This document shows, in pieces, positions 1 to 8,794 of a DNA stretch of 22,126 nt. A program made the translations under genes and the position numbers. The DNA is from a virus, in IMG/VR virus record IMGVR_UViG_3300031578_000379, positions 1 to 22,126 of that record, one strand, 5' to 3'. Position 1 is the first letter of the stretch. Every line of letters begins with the position of its first letter. Under the pieces are notes generated by a model. The model had not been told where the DNA came from. It saw nothing but the letters and a program-made list of their open reading frames with translations, and searched no databases.

Positions 1-1405
1 CCGGATACTGCCACGCATGCGTAACGCCTTCGACGTAGTAGGTCACGCCTTTGCCGTTCTTGCGCGCTTCGTGCAGCTTATGCCCGATGCGGATCTTCGG
101 CAGCAGGCGAGACGTCGTGAGCGTGCCTGACAATTCAAACGGCACCACCGCGTACCAGTCATACAGAAGCTCTAGCCACCGCGACACATGCACGATCCAA
201 TTCTGATCGTCCAGCAACGAGAAGTACCGAGTGCTCTGCGAGAAGCGACGAAAACCATGTTTCTTCATCGACGCTACGTCGTAAATCGGTACGCCGCCCG
301 GCACGCCTTGTGAGCGTGCCGCGCCCTGTTGAATCATAGACAGCACGTCCAAGCCCATGCCTGTGTTGCCCGCTGATTCCAGCAGCCAATAGTTGAACGT
401 GGATTCAGGCGCACCGAGACTCATGGTGCGCGAAAACACGTCTCCGGGTTTGATGTTGTGCGTTCGTATCTGCTCCCAACTTCGCTTGCCTTTGTCAGTG
501 CTTGGGAATGGACGTTCGCGCAGCGTGAGCGTGGCGCGTGGCGGATCCTCTAAAGAGAACGGTATGTCTTGATCGTCTGCGAGCGAGCAAAACATTTCGT
601 TCAGCACGCCGTTGTTATATTCCTCCAAGATGCCCCAGAGGTCGCGGAACATGAACTGATCGGGACTGTAGATCGCAGGGTCGTTGATCTGCCCGCGCGT
701 AGGCGCGTCAAACTCAAGATACAGAAGCGAGTGGAACGATCGCGCACCCAAACTTTTTGGCAACATCCACTGCGTCTCTGATAAGCCGCCATTGCCAAGC
801 CACGCATTGATCAGCGTCCGCACCACAACGTCTGCCGTTAGCCCAACGCCTTTGTTCATCTTCTGCGCGGCGCTCAAAACATCGTACATGGCAGTTAGGG
901 GCACCGCGCCGTTGCCCTCGTAAATGTTGATGTAGAACTGCGTATCCGTAAACACTTTCTGGAAGTCTCGCCCAGTGATCGTGTACGTGACGCTGCGCGC
1001 ACCAAGGTTGTCGCGCTTAAGATCCTCAGTGAACGTGTCGATCAACCCGAACAGCACGTCTGTTGGCTTGCCGCCTGTGAGCGTGACGATGCGCACCCAA
1101 ACGTCTTCAGGCTGCTCCCAAAGCGTTTCAAGCAAGTCCGTACCGACAATGGACGGCTTGACGGTCAGCGTCCATTGCCCTCCCGCCCCGAACGAAGTCG
1201 ACGTCTGAAAACCAACGATCCGAAACGGGCTCTTCTCGGCAGTGTTTGGCGTGTCGGATACAGCGCCGTCAAACCCTTGATCGGAGTGAAACGATGCGAA
1301 CACACGAGTGTGCGTGAAGCTGGCTTCGCCGTCGCGCGTACCTGAATCGAAGATGCCACCGGAGATAACGCTCAGTGCGCCACCTACAAGCGACGCGAGG
1401 CTCAC
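1..1405 (-). CDS. Baseplate hub-like protein (3' end outside window)
   Basis: A frame open from GTG at 1405 to the left edge, 468 visible codons without a stop. The GTG overlaps the tape-measure stop (GTGA). The protein starts MSLASLVGGALSVISGG; then PFRIVGFQTSTSF near 54-66 and WTLTVKPSIVG near 72-82 precede LFGLIDTFTEDLKRD near 116-130 and VTYTITGRDFQKVF near 136-149. Strand, 'G.ID', then 'TGRDF' is characteristic of gp27/gpD-like hub proteins that link the tube to the baseplate. Later parts (for example ILEEYNNGV, then IKPGDVF) are consistent with the large hubs of myoviruses. Place right after the tape measure supports this. The C-terminus is not visible. Confidence 0.75.
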   Translation of the reverse strand, partial: MSLASLVGGALSVISGGIFDSGTRDGEASFTHTRVFASFHSDQGFDGAVSDTPNTAEKSPFRIVGFQTSTSFGAGGQWTLTVKPSIVGTDLLETLWEQPEDVWVRIVTLTGGKPTDVLFGLIDTFTEDLKRDNLGARSVTYTITGRDFQKVFTDTQFYINIYEGNGAVPLTAMYDVLSAAQKMNKGVGLTADVVVRTLINAWLGNGGLSETQWMLPKSLGARSFHSLLYLEFDAPTRGQINDPAIYSPDQFMFRDLWGILEEYNNGVLNEMFCSLADDQDIPFSLEDPPRATLTLRERPFPSTDKGKRSWEQIRTHNIKPGDVFSRTMSLGAPESTFNYWLLESAGNTGMGLDVLSMIQQGAARSQGVPGGVPIYDVASMKKHGFRRFSQSTRYFSLLDDQNWIVHVSRWLELLYDWYAVVPFELSGTLTTSRLLPKIRIGHKLHEARKNGKGVTYYVEGVTHAWQYP

Positions 1406-3348
1406 GCCCCGACCCCAAGTTCGTACAGAGGACGCGTGCCACCGCGTTCAGGTAGGCGCATGACACCGTTGAACGCGCCCACGCCGCCGTAGGTAGGATC
1501 AGGGACGGACAAAGGCCCACCGCCTGTGCCGGGGGTTCCGCCTGGAACGGCTGGTCCTGTTGCTGCGCCTCTGAAGTTGAAAACTGTCATTACCTTGTCC
1601 AGCATTGCCTTAAAGTCTTCACCCATTAGCTTGAATACCGGACCCCATTCTATGCCAGACAGTGCTTCGCTAACCGCCTTCGCAACATCCGCTCCGATGT
1701 TAAGTAGCCCACTAAACATCGACTTTATGTCCGACCCGATCAAAGTGAGAACCGCTTCCGGCCCCTTTGTGAAGGCGTCGCCGTACTCGTTCACTTTCTT
1801 TGCGCCCGCGTCTGCGATAGGCGCTGCGTACTTCGCAGCTTTGATGCCGAGTGCAGTTTCTGTTTCCTTCACGGCAAACATATCACCGGCTACTTTGTAG
1901 CCCGCACTAACCTCCTTCTGTTCTATGCCCGCTTTGGTCGAAGCCCAACCAGGCTTGTACTTATTAAGCTCGCCGCCAACGTAATCGTATCCGGCTTCAG
2001 AATCGGGCTTCAACTTATCAGGCACAGTGCCTTGCGCCATCGACAGCGCTTCACGATCCGACAAGTCAGGCATCCATTGTTTGAATGCCATCGCGCGACC
2101 TTCGGCGGTGCCGCCGCGCGCGTTTACCTCCTTCATAATTTCCCCAAGGTACTTCTCGGGATTCTCTTGCAGGTCCATCGCTGCTTCGTACGGCGACTTG
2201 CCGCTCTTCATCGCTGTGTTCATCGCCAGTGCCGCCATGAAGCCTTGCTGCCCGCCAACACCGCGCAGCGTGTCCATCGCCGTCTTCGCCATGTGCTCGA
2301 CTGGCTCGCCCTGCATGCCAGTTACAGCGCCCATTATGCGCATCGCATTAGACATGCCTTCAGGGTCGATCTGCATGCCCTTCGTGCGAAGCTCCGTGAT
2401 GCCGCTCGCTATGCGATCCACCAAGTCGGGCAACTTCGACTTCCGCATGCCGGTGTCGAGCGCCACCGTGATCGCGGTAGTCAGCACGTTTTCGGATAGG
2501 GCAGCGCTGCCGCCTGCGGTTTCCATTGCGCCGAACAGCGGCGCGGACTTGATCCCGGTGGCTCGCTCAAGCAACGTCGATCGCATGATCTGATCCGGCA
2601 ACCGCGCATCGTCGCCACGCATGCCGGATTCGCGCGCGACGGATGCGGCCATGCCAACGGCTTCGCTTGGGCCGATACCAAGCCTGGCCATGCCCGGATA
2701 TTGCCCGCCGGTCATTCCGGTTTGTGCGAACACGCCCGCGCGTGCTGCGTCAATGGCTGCTGCTTTTTCTGCCAGCGAAGCCGCGTGATCGATCGCCGCG
2801 CCAAGCGCCTCCCCCACAAACGGGATCAGCCCGCGCGCGAGCCCAGACACCAGCCCACTGCCCGACGCGGCGGCAGTGCCCGCGTGCGCAGCCCGTTGGC
2901 CAACGAACGTACCAAGCGCGGTCGCGCCCGTGCGGTTCAGGAAACTTGGTTCCTTCTCCTGCTTACGCCCGTGCACGCGATCCATAGCGCGGTCTACCCG
3001 CCGCCCAAACCCGCCGCCCCCGCCGCCCCCGCCGCCACCAGGCGCTGTACCGCCCCCGCCGCCACCAGGCGCTGTACCGCCCCCGCCAGCGGGCGCTGTG
3101 CCTCCACCGCCCCCACCGTCGCCCCCACCGCCGCCAGCGGGCGCTGCGCCGCCAGTGCGCCCTTGCAGCTTGGCGATCCTCTCCAGTTCCATGCGAAGGC
3201 GCGTGGTCGTCTTCAGCAGCTTTTCCTGTGCCACCAATTGCGCACGCACGGACGCTGGGGCAAAGGCGCGGTCGAACGTCGCACGCAGCCCTTTGAGCGC
3301 GCGGTCGTCAACAGCGATCTCAAGGGTAGTGCGGTTCTTGTCAGTCAT
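1402..3348 (-). CDS. Tail tape measure protein (648 aa)
   Basis: Follows the chaperone pair, the fixed place of the tape measure. It fills the tube and sets its length; at roughly 0.15 nm per residue, 648 residues suggest a tail near 100 nm. The N-terminal 65 residues are helical with coiled-coil character (KLLKTTTRLRMELERIAKL near 43-61). A linker of almost pure Gly with TAP units spans 66-113. A hydrophobic segment with SGLARGLIPFVGEALGAAID lies near 168-187. The rest is helical and Ala/Met-rich to about 575, then a Gly/Pro-rich C-terminal tail. Short for a large myovirus. The ATG overlaps the chaperone extension's stop. Confidence 0.85.
   Translation of the reverse strand: MTDKNRTTLEIAVDDRALKGLRATFDRAFAPASVRAQLVAQEKLLKTTTRLRMELERIAKLQGRTGGAAPAGGGGGDGGGGGGTAPAGGGGTAPGGGGGGTAPGGGGGGGGGGFGRRVDRAMDRVHGRKQEKEPSFLNRTGATALGTFVGQRAAHAGTAAASGSGLVSGLARGLIPFVGEALGAAIDHAASLAEKAAAIDAARAGVFAQTGMTGGQYPGMARLGIGPSEAVGMAASVARESGMRGDDARLPDQIMRSTLLERATGIKSAPLFGAMETAGGSAALSENVLTTAITVALDTGMRKSKLPDLVDRIASGITELRTKGMQIDPEGMSNAMRIMGAVTGMQGEPVEHMAKTAMDTLRGVGGQQGFMAALAMNTAMKSGKSPYEAAMDLQENPEKYLGEIMKEVNARGGTAEGRAMAFKQWMPDLSDREALSMAQGTVPDKLKPDSEAGYDYVGGELNKYKPGWASTKAGIEQKEVSAGYKVAGDMFAVKETETALGIKAAKYAAPIADAGAKKVNEYGDAFTKGPEAVLTLIGSDIKSMFSGLLNIGADVAKAVSEALSGIEWGPVFKLMGEDFKAMLDKVMTVFNFRGAATGPAVPGGTPGTGGGPLSVPDPTYGGVGAFNGVMRLPERGGTRPLYELGVGA
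3034..3087. repeat. Two perfect 27-bp tandem copies in the tape-measure linker
   Basis: Positions 3034-3060 and 3061-3087 are identical, and degenerate versions continue to about 3150. The unit codes for nine residues, mostly Gly with one Thr-Ala-Pro. This is a minisatellite-type tract where linker length could change by slippage. Confidence 0.8.
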
Positions 3349-3741
3349 CAGACGATCCCGGCGAGAAAGCTCGCGTCAAAAGGTTCGCTTGATTCGTCTG
3401 TGGCCGCAAGCTCTACGGCGTCCCATTCAGGGTCGCCAGTCAGCAACGGCGTATCCGCGTTCGCAGCCGCTTCCGCACTGCGGTCCAACACACCGCCCGC
3501 GCCCGTTCGCTTTTCACTAGCAGCCGCCGCCACAAACGCGCGTTGCATTTCCGCTTGGCTGGCGCGAGTCGCCTGGAACAGCAGAACCTGTTCAGCTAGA
3601 TCGCGCGGTGAACTCTGCAAGAACCTCGGATCGTTCGACGGCAGGTTGAACGTCGCCATCCACGCCCCCGTCAGCATCAGAAGCGGGTCCGTTTTCATTC
3701 GCTCCATCAGTTGCGGAATCGTCTGGAGTGTATCCGAGAAA
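3348..3741 (-). CDS. Tail assembly chaperone, +1 frameshift extension
   Basis: The frame reached by a +1 shift (equivalently -2) runs from the overlap with the zero-frame chaperone to a stop at 3348, where the tape measure starts. It reads DTLQTIPQLMERMKTD, GAWMATFNLPSN and a helix DLAEQVLLFQATRAS, a convincing helical domain of the kind found in chaperone extensions such as lambda gpGT. There is no Shine-Dalgarno before any internal start, so ribosomes most likely enter from the zero frame. The given right border is the candidate TTT-C slip site; the real shift point could lie upstream (for example at GGG-A near 3760). Confidence 0.75.
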
Positions 3742-4131
3742 GGTACTCTCGTACGCCCTCCCCAATGCGTACAATTTGAACAAAGGTTCGTAATGGAACA
3801 GGTCAATGCCGTTGTTCGATTCACGCCACCATGCCGGTGCGGACGCGCCGTCGATCGTGATCGACAGGTACGCCAGAGCGTCCGCGATGTTCGTGCCCGT
3901 GCTGTCGACGTGTTCCAACTCTTGCAGATACCGTGAGCGCAGCGCCGCAATGTCAATGCGGTCGCCCATGCTGGGCACCTTGAATTGAAACTTCCCTTCG
4001 TACTTCTTACCGCTGACAGCGGTAACATCGAGCACAAGCGTCGTCTTCGGGCTGAGTGATATTTCAGCAGCGGGCTTCGCGACTACGCGCGTCACTGCGG
4101 CTGCCCCCTTGCGGGGCGATACTGGATCCAT
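3592..4131 (-). CDS. Tail assembly chaperone, zero-frame product
   Basis: A 179-residue protein made in the zero frame between tube and tape-measure genes, like lambda gpG. It probably holds the tape measure while the tube forms. Beta-rich N-terminal half (TTLVLDVTAV, KFQFKVPSM near 26-51) is followed by helices; WWRESNNGIDLF and LFKLYALGRAYESTFL lie before the shift region. After about residue 130 the reading frame gives low-complexity, acidic, shadow-like sequence, whereas the frame shifted by +1 gives a well-formed helical protein. The ATG at 4131 has AGGAG at 6 bases and was preferred to the in-frame TTG at 4137, which would touch that site. Confidence 0.8.
   Translation of the reverse strand: MDPVSPRKGAAAVTRVVAKPAAEISLSPKTTLVLDVTAVSGKKYEGKFQFKVPSMGDRIDIAALRSRYLQELEHVDSTGTNIADALAYLSITIDGASAPAWWRESNNGIDLFHYEPLFKLYALGRAYESTFLGYTPDDSATDGANENGPASDADGGVDGDVQPAVERSEVLAEFTARSS
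3736..3741 (-). promoter_or_regulatory. Candidate +1 frameshift slip site (TTT CTC)
   Basis: In the zero frame the codons read ACC TTT CTC GGA. A tRNA-Phe on TTT could move +1 to TTC without losing pairing strength, giving a fusion ...YESTF/SDTLQ... There is no stop codon or obvious Shine-Dalgarno-like stimulator beside it, so this is one candidate among a few in the overlap. Confidence 0.35.
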
Positions 4132-4184
4132 AACCAACTCCTATTCCACGAGTGCTAACGCACCGTCGCCATGACGGATACGAA

Positions 4185-4628
4185 TCAGGCTTCGGATTCG
4201 TCAGTGATCTTGATCGCCACGAAGTCGCAGTCCACAAGCACGATACCGCGTGCGCCGATTTGCACCGTGTACCGCTGCGCCTTCACGCGCACCAACGTAG
4301 CGATCACAAGGCCGGTCGTGTCTTCGACCGACGCCGACAACTCAGGCGCATTCAGGATGCTCTTAAGCTGTGGGAAGATCAGGATGCCGTCGCGTTTCTT
4401 GATCGACTGATTCAGCACGCGCACATGCTGTGCAGTGAACGTCACGCGATACGCCGTAGCGACGTGTTCCGCGACTTCCAACTGGTCAAGAACCTCCACA
4501 GGATCCTGCGTGATCTCTTCCGAAAAAGAGACGCTGGTACAGTACGCGAATGTCTTGCCCTCAAACAGCAGCTTTACGCGTGCGCCTGAGACTACGTTGC
4601 CGAGTTTGCCGCCTGGAATTGCGCCCAT
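4185..4628 (-). CDS. Tail tube protein
   Basis: A 147-residue protein directly after the sheath, the expected place and size for the tube subunit of a contractile tail. Tube hexamers stack to make the DNA channel inside the sheath. The chain is beta-rich: GARVKLLFEGKTFAYCTSVSF near 15-35, ITQDPVEVLDQLEVAEHV near 39-56 (a typical loop segment before the long strand AYRVTFTAQHVRVL), and a C-terminal segment with IVLVDCDFVAIKI near 128-140. ATG with GGAG at 7 bases. The call rests on position, size, and this ordering of motifs. Confidence 0.88.
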   Translation of the reverse strand: MGAIPGGKLGNVVSGARVKLLFEGKTFAYCTSVSFSEEITQDPVEVLDQLEVAEHVATAYRVTFTAQHVRVLNQSIKKRDGILIFPQLKSILNAPELSASVEDTTGLVIATLVRVKAQRYTVQIGARGIVLVDCDFVAIKITDESEA

Positions 4629-4653
4629 GTCAGTTCTCCAATATCCGCTTCGG

Positions 4654-6936
4654 TTACGCTGCCGATGAAGTGGTCAACGGCGCAAGGTGGACTGTGATCG
4701 GGATGAAGTTGATCGGGTTCACCGTGGCAACCTCGATCGAGACGGGGAACACGTCGCCTATCTGGTCAACGGTCAACGCCCGGAAGGCAACGATGATCTC
4801 TTCTGCGACCATCGCCTCTGCCACACCAAGCGCCAACGACTTGATCGCACCCGCCGACTTGCCCAAGCCGCGCTGTCCGATCTTCAGTTCCAACGCCGTG
4901 CGGAACCGATACACGAACGTGATGAGTGATTCGTTAGACGACATTTCAGTGAACACCAAGTTGTCGTCTGCAAGGTGTGTCGTGATGGATCGCACCCACC
5001 GCACACCAACGCCGTCGACCTTTTCCAGCATCATTAGACCGCGATCGATCAACGCGCTGGCGTCGTTTTCGATCGTCCATGAAGCGTCTTGCCGAATGTC
5101 GCTCACCAAGATCGTCTTGCGCGTCAGAGGCTCCGCAATCTGCGCGCCAGCCTTCATGCCCGCCGCCATCGCAGCCAGCATGAACGGCGGATACCAAGTT
5201 GCAACGCCTTCGGCTGGCGAGAACTTCTGAATCTCTTGCGACACAGCGCAAACGTGGCGGCTGTTCAGAGCCTGTATCTGAGTCTGAATGTTCGCGCGAG
5301 TTTCGCCGCGACCAAGCGCAGTGCCAATGCCCACGATGCCGAACGCTTCAGACTTCAGGCGACCGTTTTTTGCGATCAAGTGCGTGAGCACGAGGTTGTG
5401 CACCGCAGGGTCTTCGGTCAACGGCACGATGATGTTGTACCGGCGCTTCTCTAGCAGAGCCAGCGCAGCAGCCCATTCGTTGATCGTCGTCACGCCCTCG
5501 CTACCGCCCGTCAAGTACACAGGCGCTACGGTGTTGGCAGGCGGCAACTTGCCACCAGTCGCACGCGCGAACTGGACGTACAGACTGACGCTGTTCAACA
5601 CAGGTGCCATCAGGTCCGCGTACAGATCCGCCACAACCGACAGTACGGATACTGCTGGGCGCGCAGCCGCCTGGTGATAGTCCAGATCGACCATCAGGAA
5701 CGTGGTCGGGTTGCTCACGTTGCCGTTTGAAGTGAAGCCCGCAAGCGCGTTCAGACGGTCAACCGCACGCTGCACTGTCGAGAACTCTGCGTGGAGCGTG
5801 ACGACAGCGTTGATCGCCACCGTCACCGTACGCGCACCAGGCACGTCGCCAAGCAACAGTGTAGTCAGTGCGCCGAACTGCGTTGCGCCCACAACAGGGA
5901 TTGCAGCCGCAGCAAGGTCGATCACTTGCGACACCGCAGTGCCCGCCGCGTTAGTGCCAAGCGCGACGAAGTGTGCCGCAGAGTTTACGTCTACGCTAAC
6001 GGTAGCCACACCCGATGCGGGCGTGTTCGTGGTGTCGAGCAAGCCACGCGTAAGCTGGCCGGGCGTGAGCACGAACAGCGACACCGTGACCGGATTGTCG
6101 CTGGCAGTCACCGTGCCGACGGCCACCGCCGACAAGCGCGCAGCAAGCACCTTGGCGAACACCACAGCGCCAACGACTACAACTACGCCGTTCAGAGACA
6201 GCACCTCAGACACGTACGCGTTGCCCGCCGTCAGCCCGTAGACCGTCAACGTCTGCGTCGTGTCGCCTGCGTTGCTGCTGGCCACTTGCACCACGCCGGG
6301 TGCGGGCATCGCTGCCGTGCGCTGCGCCACCAAGCCTGTCGCAGCCTTGGTAGCTGCGACAGTCAGCGCCGTGGCGGATACGGACGCCAGAGCCGTGCCG
6401 TAGCCCGCCGCTCCCGGCGCGTAGATGAGATCCATCACGGACACGCCGCCCACGTCGTCAAACACCTCGACATTATCTTCAAACACCACCGTGTACTTCT
6501 TGCCGACATTGCTGCCCGCCGCGACTTCGATGCTGATCTGATTCGTGAACAGCCCCCAGTCGCGGCTGGTGACGTCGAGCGCGTCCAGCACGTTGTCGTC
6601 AGCCAACGACACGCCCGCCTGCGTGGCAGGGTTGACCTTGACCAGTATCTCCGTCTGCGCGCCGCCAGGGATTGCCTGATCCGACGTGGGTTCAAAACCG
6701 AACAGCCCCGCCGTGCGCAAGTTGCCAGATCGGTATCTGTTCGACACCACGCCGGGGCGTGTCGCGTCTGCCAGCGATTCGTCCACAGTCAGCGGTGCAC
6801 CGCCCTCTGCGGTGCCCAGATAGGCCACGATGCCAGCCGCAGCCGGGCTCACCGATGCAAGCGCGCTCGCGTCGATCTTACTGACCGCTTGCGGGATGTT
6901 GAGTCGACGCCCATTGAAGAAAATTGCTGTAGCCAT
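4654..6936 (-). CDS. Contractile tail sheath protein with duplicated beta insert
   Basis: A 760-residue sheath subunit; hexamers stack around the tube and contract on infection. The N-terminal arm has QAVSKIDASALASV (16-29) and the SNRYRSG segment near 65-71. The C-terminal sheath core is clear near 619-735: WTIENDASALIDRGLM, RWVRSITTHL, TEMSSNESL, YRFRTALEL, then GVAEAMVAEEIIVAF. A DYHQAAARPAV segment follows the insert. Between about 185 and 385 there is an inserted beta-rich part with two similar repeats (near 229-276 and 323-374), probably surface domains. Start ATG has GAGG at 6 bases, 3 bases after the previous stop. Large size fits SPO1/A511-like sheaths. Confidence 0.93.
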   Translation of the reverse strand: MATAIFFNGRRLNIPQAVSKIDASALASVSPAAAGIVAYLGTAEGGAPLTVDESLADATRPGVVSNRYRSGNLRTAGLFGFEPTSDQAIPGGAQTEILVKVNPATQAGVSLADDNVLDALDVTSRDWGLFTNQISIEVAAGSNVGKKYTVVFEDNVEVFDDVGGVSVMDLIYAPGAAGYGTALASVSATALTVAATKAATGLVAQRTAAMPAPGVVQVASSNAGDTTQTLTVYGLTAGNAYVSEVLSLNGVVVVVGAVVFAKVLAARLSAVAVGTVTASDNPVTVSLFVLTPGQLTRGLLDTTNTPASGVATVSVDVNSAAHFVALGTNAAGTAVSQVIDLAAAAIPVVGATQFGALTTLLLGDVPGARTVTVAINAVVTLHAEFSTVQRAVDRLNALAGFTSNGNVSNPTTFLMVDLDYHQAAARPAVSVLSVVADLYADLMAPVLNSVSLYVQFARATGGKLPPANTVAPVYLTGGSEGVTTINEWAAALALLEKRRYNIIVPLTEDPAVHNLVLTHLIAKNGRLKSEAFGIVGIGTALGRGETRANIQTQIQALNSRHVCAVSQEIQKFSPAEGVATWYPPFMLAAMAAGMKAGAQIAEPLTRKTILVSDIRQDASWTIENDASALIDRGLMMLEKVDGVGVRWVRSITTHLADDNLVFTEMSSNESLITFVYRFRTALELKIGQRGLGKSAGAIKSLALGVAEAMVAEEIIVAFRALTVDQIGDVFPVSIEVATVNPINFIPITVHLAPLTTSSAA

Positions 6937-6939
6937 TGA

Positions 6940-7221
6940 TTACCTCGGTAACGCAAACCACACACGGTACAATTCGTCCCACGCACTCACGGACAACTTT
7001 TTGACACGCCCTGCACTGTGCCCGGCGACGAACGCCCGCACGATAGGGTTAGCAACACGCCCACGCCCCCATTGCCCGATCGTGACAAGGGACTCTTGCC
7101 GCACAGGCGTCTCTGCCATATCCGCGACCACGGCTGCTGCCGTGACGGGCGTCAATGCCTCTACGTCGACAGCACGGTCTGTGCTTGGCGTAGTGCTGCG
7201 TGTTCGTGTGTCAGCCATCAT
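6940..7221 (-). CDS. Small basic protein of unknown function before the sheath (93 aa)
   Basis: Not recognised. It starts at ATG 7221 or at the adjacent ATG 7218, 4 or 7 bases after GGAGG. The N-terminal half is Thr/Ala-rich and probably disordered; the C-terminal half is basic with a short QWGRGRV segment and a Trp-containing helix (WDELYRVWFAL near 81-91). No membrane segment. It overlaps the upstream stop by 4 bases and ends 3 bases before the sheath start, so it is translated with the tail genes. An N-terminal disordered region plus small folded tail would suit a minor neck or tail protein. Confidence 0.6.
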   Translation of the reverse strand: MMADTRTRSTTPSTDRAVDVEALTPVTAAAVVADMAETPVRQESLVTIGQWGRGRVANPIVRAFVAGHSAGRVKKLSVSAWDELYRVWFALPR

Positions 7222-8009
7222 TCGTCCTCCGCGTTGAAGATCCTACCACGCAGTGCCCCACGAACACCACCCACCGCAATGTCTTCTGCGAAAAGACCGC
7301 CGATGCGGACGCGTGCCGGATCCACAGCCAGGACATTCGGTACAGACATGAGCGACTTCAGCGTTACACCCAAACGCCGCGTGAACATCGTCTCAGGCAG
7401 ATACGTTTCTTGCGGGTTCAGATCGGATCCGTCGTAACGCGGATCGAGGATCCCGTACTCCGTCAGCGTGTGCAACGAACCAATCAAAATCGCCTTGGCT
7501 AGTTGATACATATACAGGCACACGTCCGGGTGTTCCGCGAACACGTAAATGCCGATCGTCTGCTCAAACATGCTGCCTACGTATTCCTTCGCAACAGCGT
7601 CTGGCTCATGCGGCGTCGTTTCGCCCAAGTAGTCCGCAAGCGCATCGTCGCTCTGCTTATCCGACTCCAGCACGACGGCGTAGCATGGGAAGTCGCTGCT
7701 CGACCTAGCGTATCCGAGTTTCGTGGATGGTGGTGAACGCTGAAACGACGTGACGTAGCTCTCGCGTTCTGCTTCGCCCACCATAGGATCGAAAAAGTGC
7801 GAAAAGAATCCTCGCAGCAGGCGCACGTTTTCTGGCGCGGCGAGACGGTCCACCTCTGTGCGCAGCAGCGAGATCAACACACGTTCCGGCATCACTACGC
7901 TGTAGCGACCGGGCGCAGTCGTGTACGTGCGATCGGGTGAGCCAGGCGGTTGCAGCGCCTCGCTTACGATGGTCCCAAAGTTTGCCGGTGACTTGCGGTT
8001 CGCTGTCAC
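7218..8009 (-). CDS. Tail-terminator-like neck protein
   Basis: A 263-residue protein in the position of the tail terminator, which caps the tube and sheath once full length is reached. The visible core includes a helix with LISLLRTEVDRLA near 46-58, a strand PCYAVVLESD near 108-117, YVFAEHPDVCLYMYQLAKAILIGSL near 154-178, and a C-terminal beta part from about 205. GTG start with GGAG at 5 bases. It is the last larger gene before the sheath; assignment rests mainly on order and general alpha/beta layout, so medium confidence. Confidence 0.6.
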   Translation of the reverse strand: MTANRKSPANFGTIVSEALQPPGSPDRTYTTAPGRYSVVMPERVLISLLRTEVDRLAAPENVRLLRGFFSHFFDPMVGEAERESYVTSFQRSPPSTKLGYARSSSDFPCYAVVLESDKQSDDALADYLGETTPHEPDAVAKEYVGSMFEQTIGIYVFAEHPDVCLYMYQLAKAILIGSLHTLTEYGILDPRYDGSDLNPQETYLPETMFTRRLGVTLKSLMSVPNVLAVDPARVRIGGLFAEDIAVGGVRGALRGRIFNAEDE

Positions 8010-8794
8010 TAGGACTCCACCGTGCTCTTGAGAATGAACCCCGCGATCTTCTTGACGTGCTTGCGCGTCGCGCCTGCAAAGTCATGCCGCTTGATCCCCG
8101 GATGAAACCAGTGCTCGGGATGTTTGGTGTGCTCAGTGATCACGCGGAACGTCGAATACGAAGACTGCGTAGCTTTTTTGTACGTCTTCTGTTTTCGGAT
8201 CATCCCCGTGTAGATGCTTGTGGCGTGCCACGGCTTCTTTAGCGTTTGCAACTCTGTGCGCGCAGACGCATTCGCGTGCGGGCTGTTCGCGGTCAAGCGC
8301 TCGCCCCACCGCGTCGTTGCGCCAGTGCGCGCAGCACGCGCGGGGCGCGACAGCGTAGGCGCGAGCTTCTTGGCAGCCGAGTAAATATCCGTGGGCATTG
8401 TGTTGCCTACGTTTTCACCACCCGTGCCGGGCGTGCCGTGGCGAAACGGAACGATCAGATACTTCCCATTCTTGCCCTGCTTCGCCTTCGGGCCATTCAA
8501 CATCCACCCACGCATGTTGCCGCCCTTGAAACCCTGTTCGATAAGGTTTGGCAGCACGCCGTCAAGATGGATCCGCACAACGCCAAGACCCTCTTCCATC
8601 GACAGCTTGTCGATGTAGTCGCGTGCCGTCGAACGCAATTCCTTTTTCGCTTGCGACTTCCAGTAACCCATTGCGCTTGCGGCCAGCCCCTTCAGGATGT
8701 TCTTGCCGATACCTGCTGGTGGTAACGAAGCAAGCAACTCTGCCGCCGCACGCGGAAGGTTTGGCTTCGTGATGAATGTAGTCGCGCGTGGCAT
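8009..8794 (-). CDS. HK97 gp10-like neck / tail-completion protein
   Basis: A 261-residue protein that probably lies at the head-tail interface and helps finish the tail. An N-terminal helical part (SQAKKELRSTARDYIDKL near 47-64) leads to NLIEQGFKGGNMRGWML near 82-98, YLIVPFRHG near 111-119, and a C-terminal FRVITE strand with WFHPGIKRHDF near 228-238. The 'FR.ITE ... W.HPG' ending is typical of HK97-gp10-like proteins. The ATG shares one base with the preceding stop, and the stop shares a base with the next GTG. Family assigned from memory of these motifs; place between the head-closure-like and tail-terminator-like genes agrees. Confidence 0.72.
   Translation of the reverse strand: MPRATTFITKPNLPRAAAELLASLPPAGIGKNILKGLAASAMGYWKSQAKKELRSTARDYIDKLSMEEGLGVVRIHLDGVLPNLIEQGFKGGNMRGWMLNGPKAKQGKNGKYLIVPFRHGTPGTGGENVGNTMPTDIYSAAKKLAPTLSRPARAARTGATTRWGERLTANSPHANASARTELQTLKKPWHATSIYTGMIRKQKTYKKATQSSYSTFRVITEHTKHPEHWFHPGIKRHDFAGATRKHVKKIAGFILKSTVES

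Noticed and set aside
1-1400. Many small open frames on both strands in the left 1.4 kb
   Set aside because: All are shadows of one continuous minus-strand hub frame from GTG 1405 that runs off the edge.
2701-3936. Long plus-strand open frame (411 codons)
   Set aside because: Antisense to tape measure and chaperone; Arg/Pro/Ala-rich shadow composition, no ribosome site or family match.
3742-4037. Upstream part of the chaperone extension frame as an independent gene start
   Set aside because: Cys/Arg/Thr-rich shadow of the zero-frame chaperone, with no ribosome site.
5791-6939. Long plus-strand open frame opposite the sheath
   Set aside because: Extreme Arg/His content and no motif; antisense shadow of a well-supported sheath gene.
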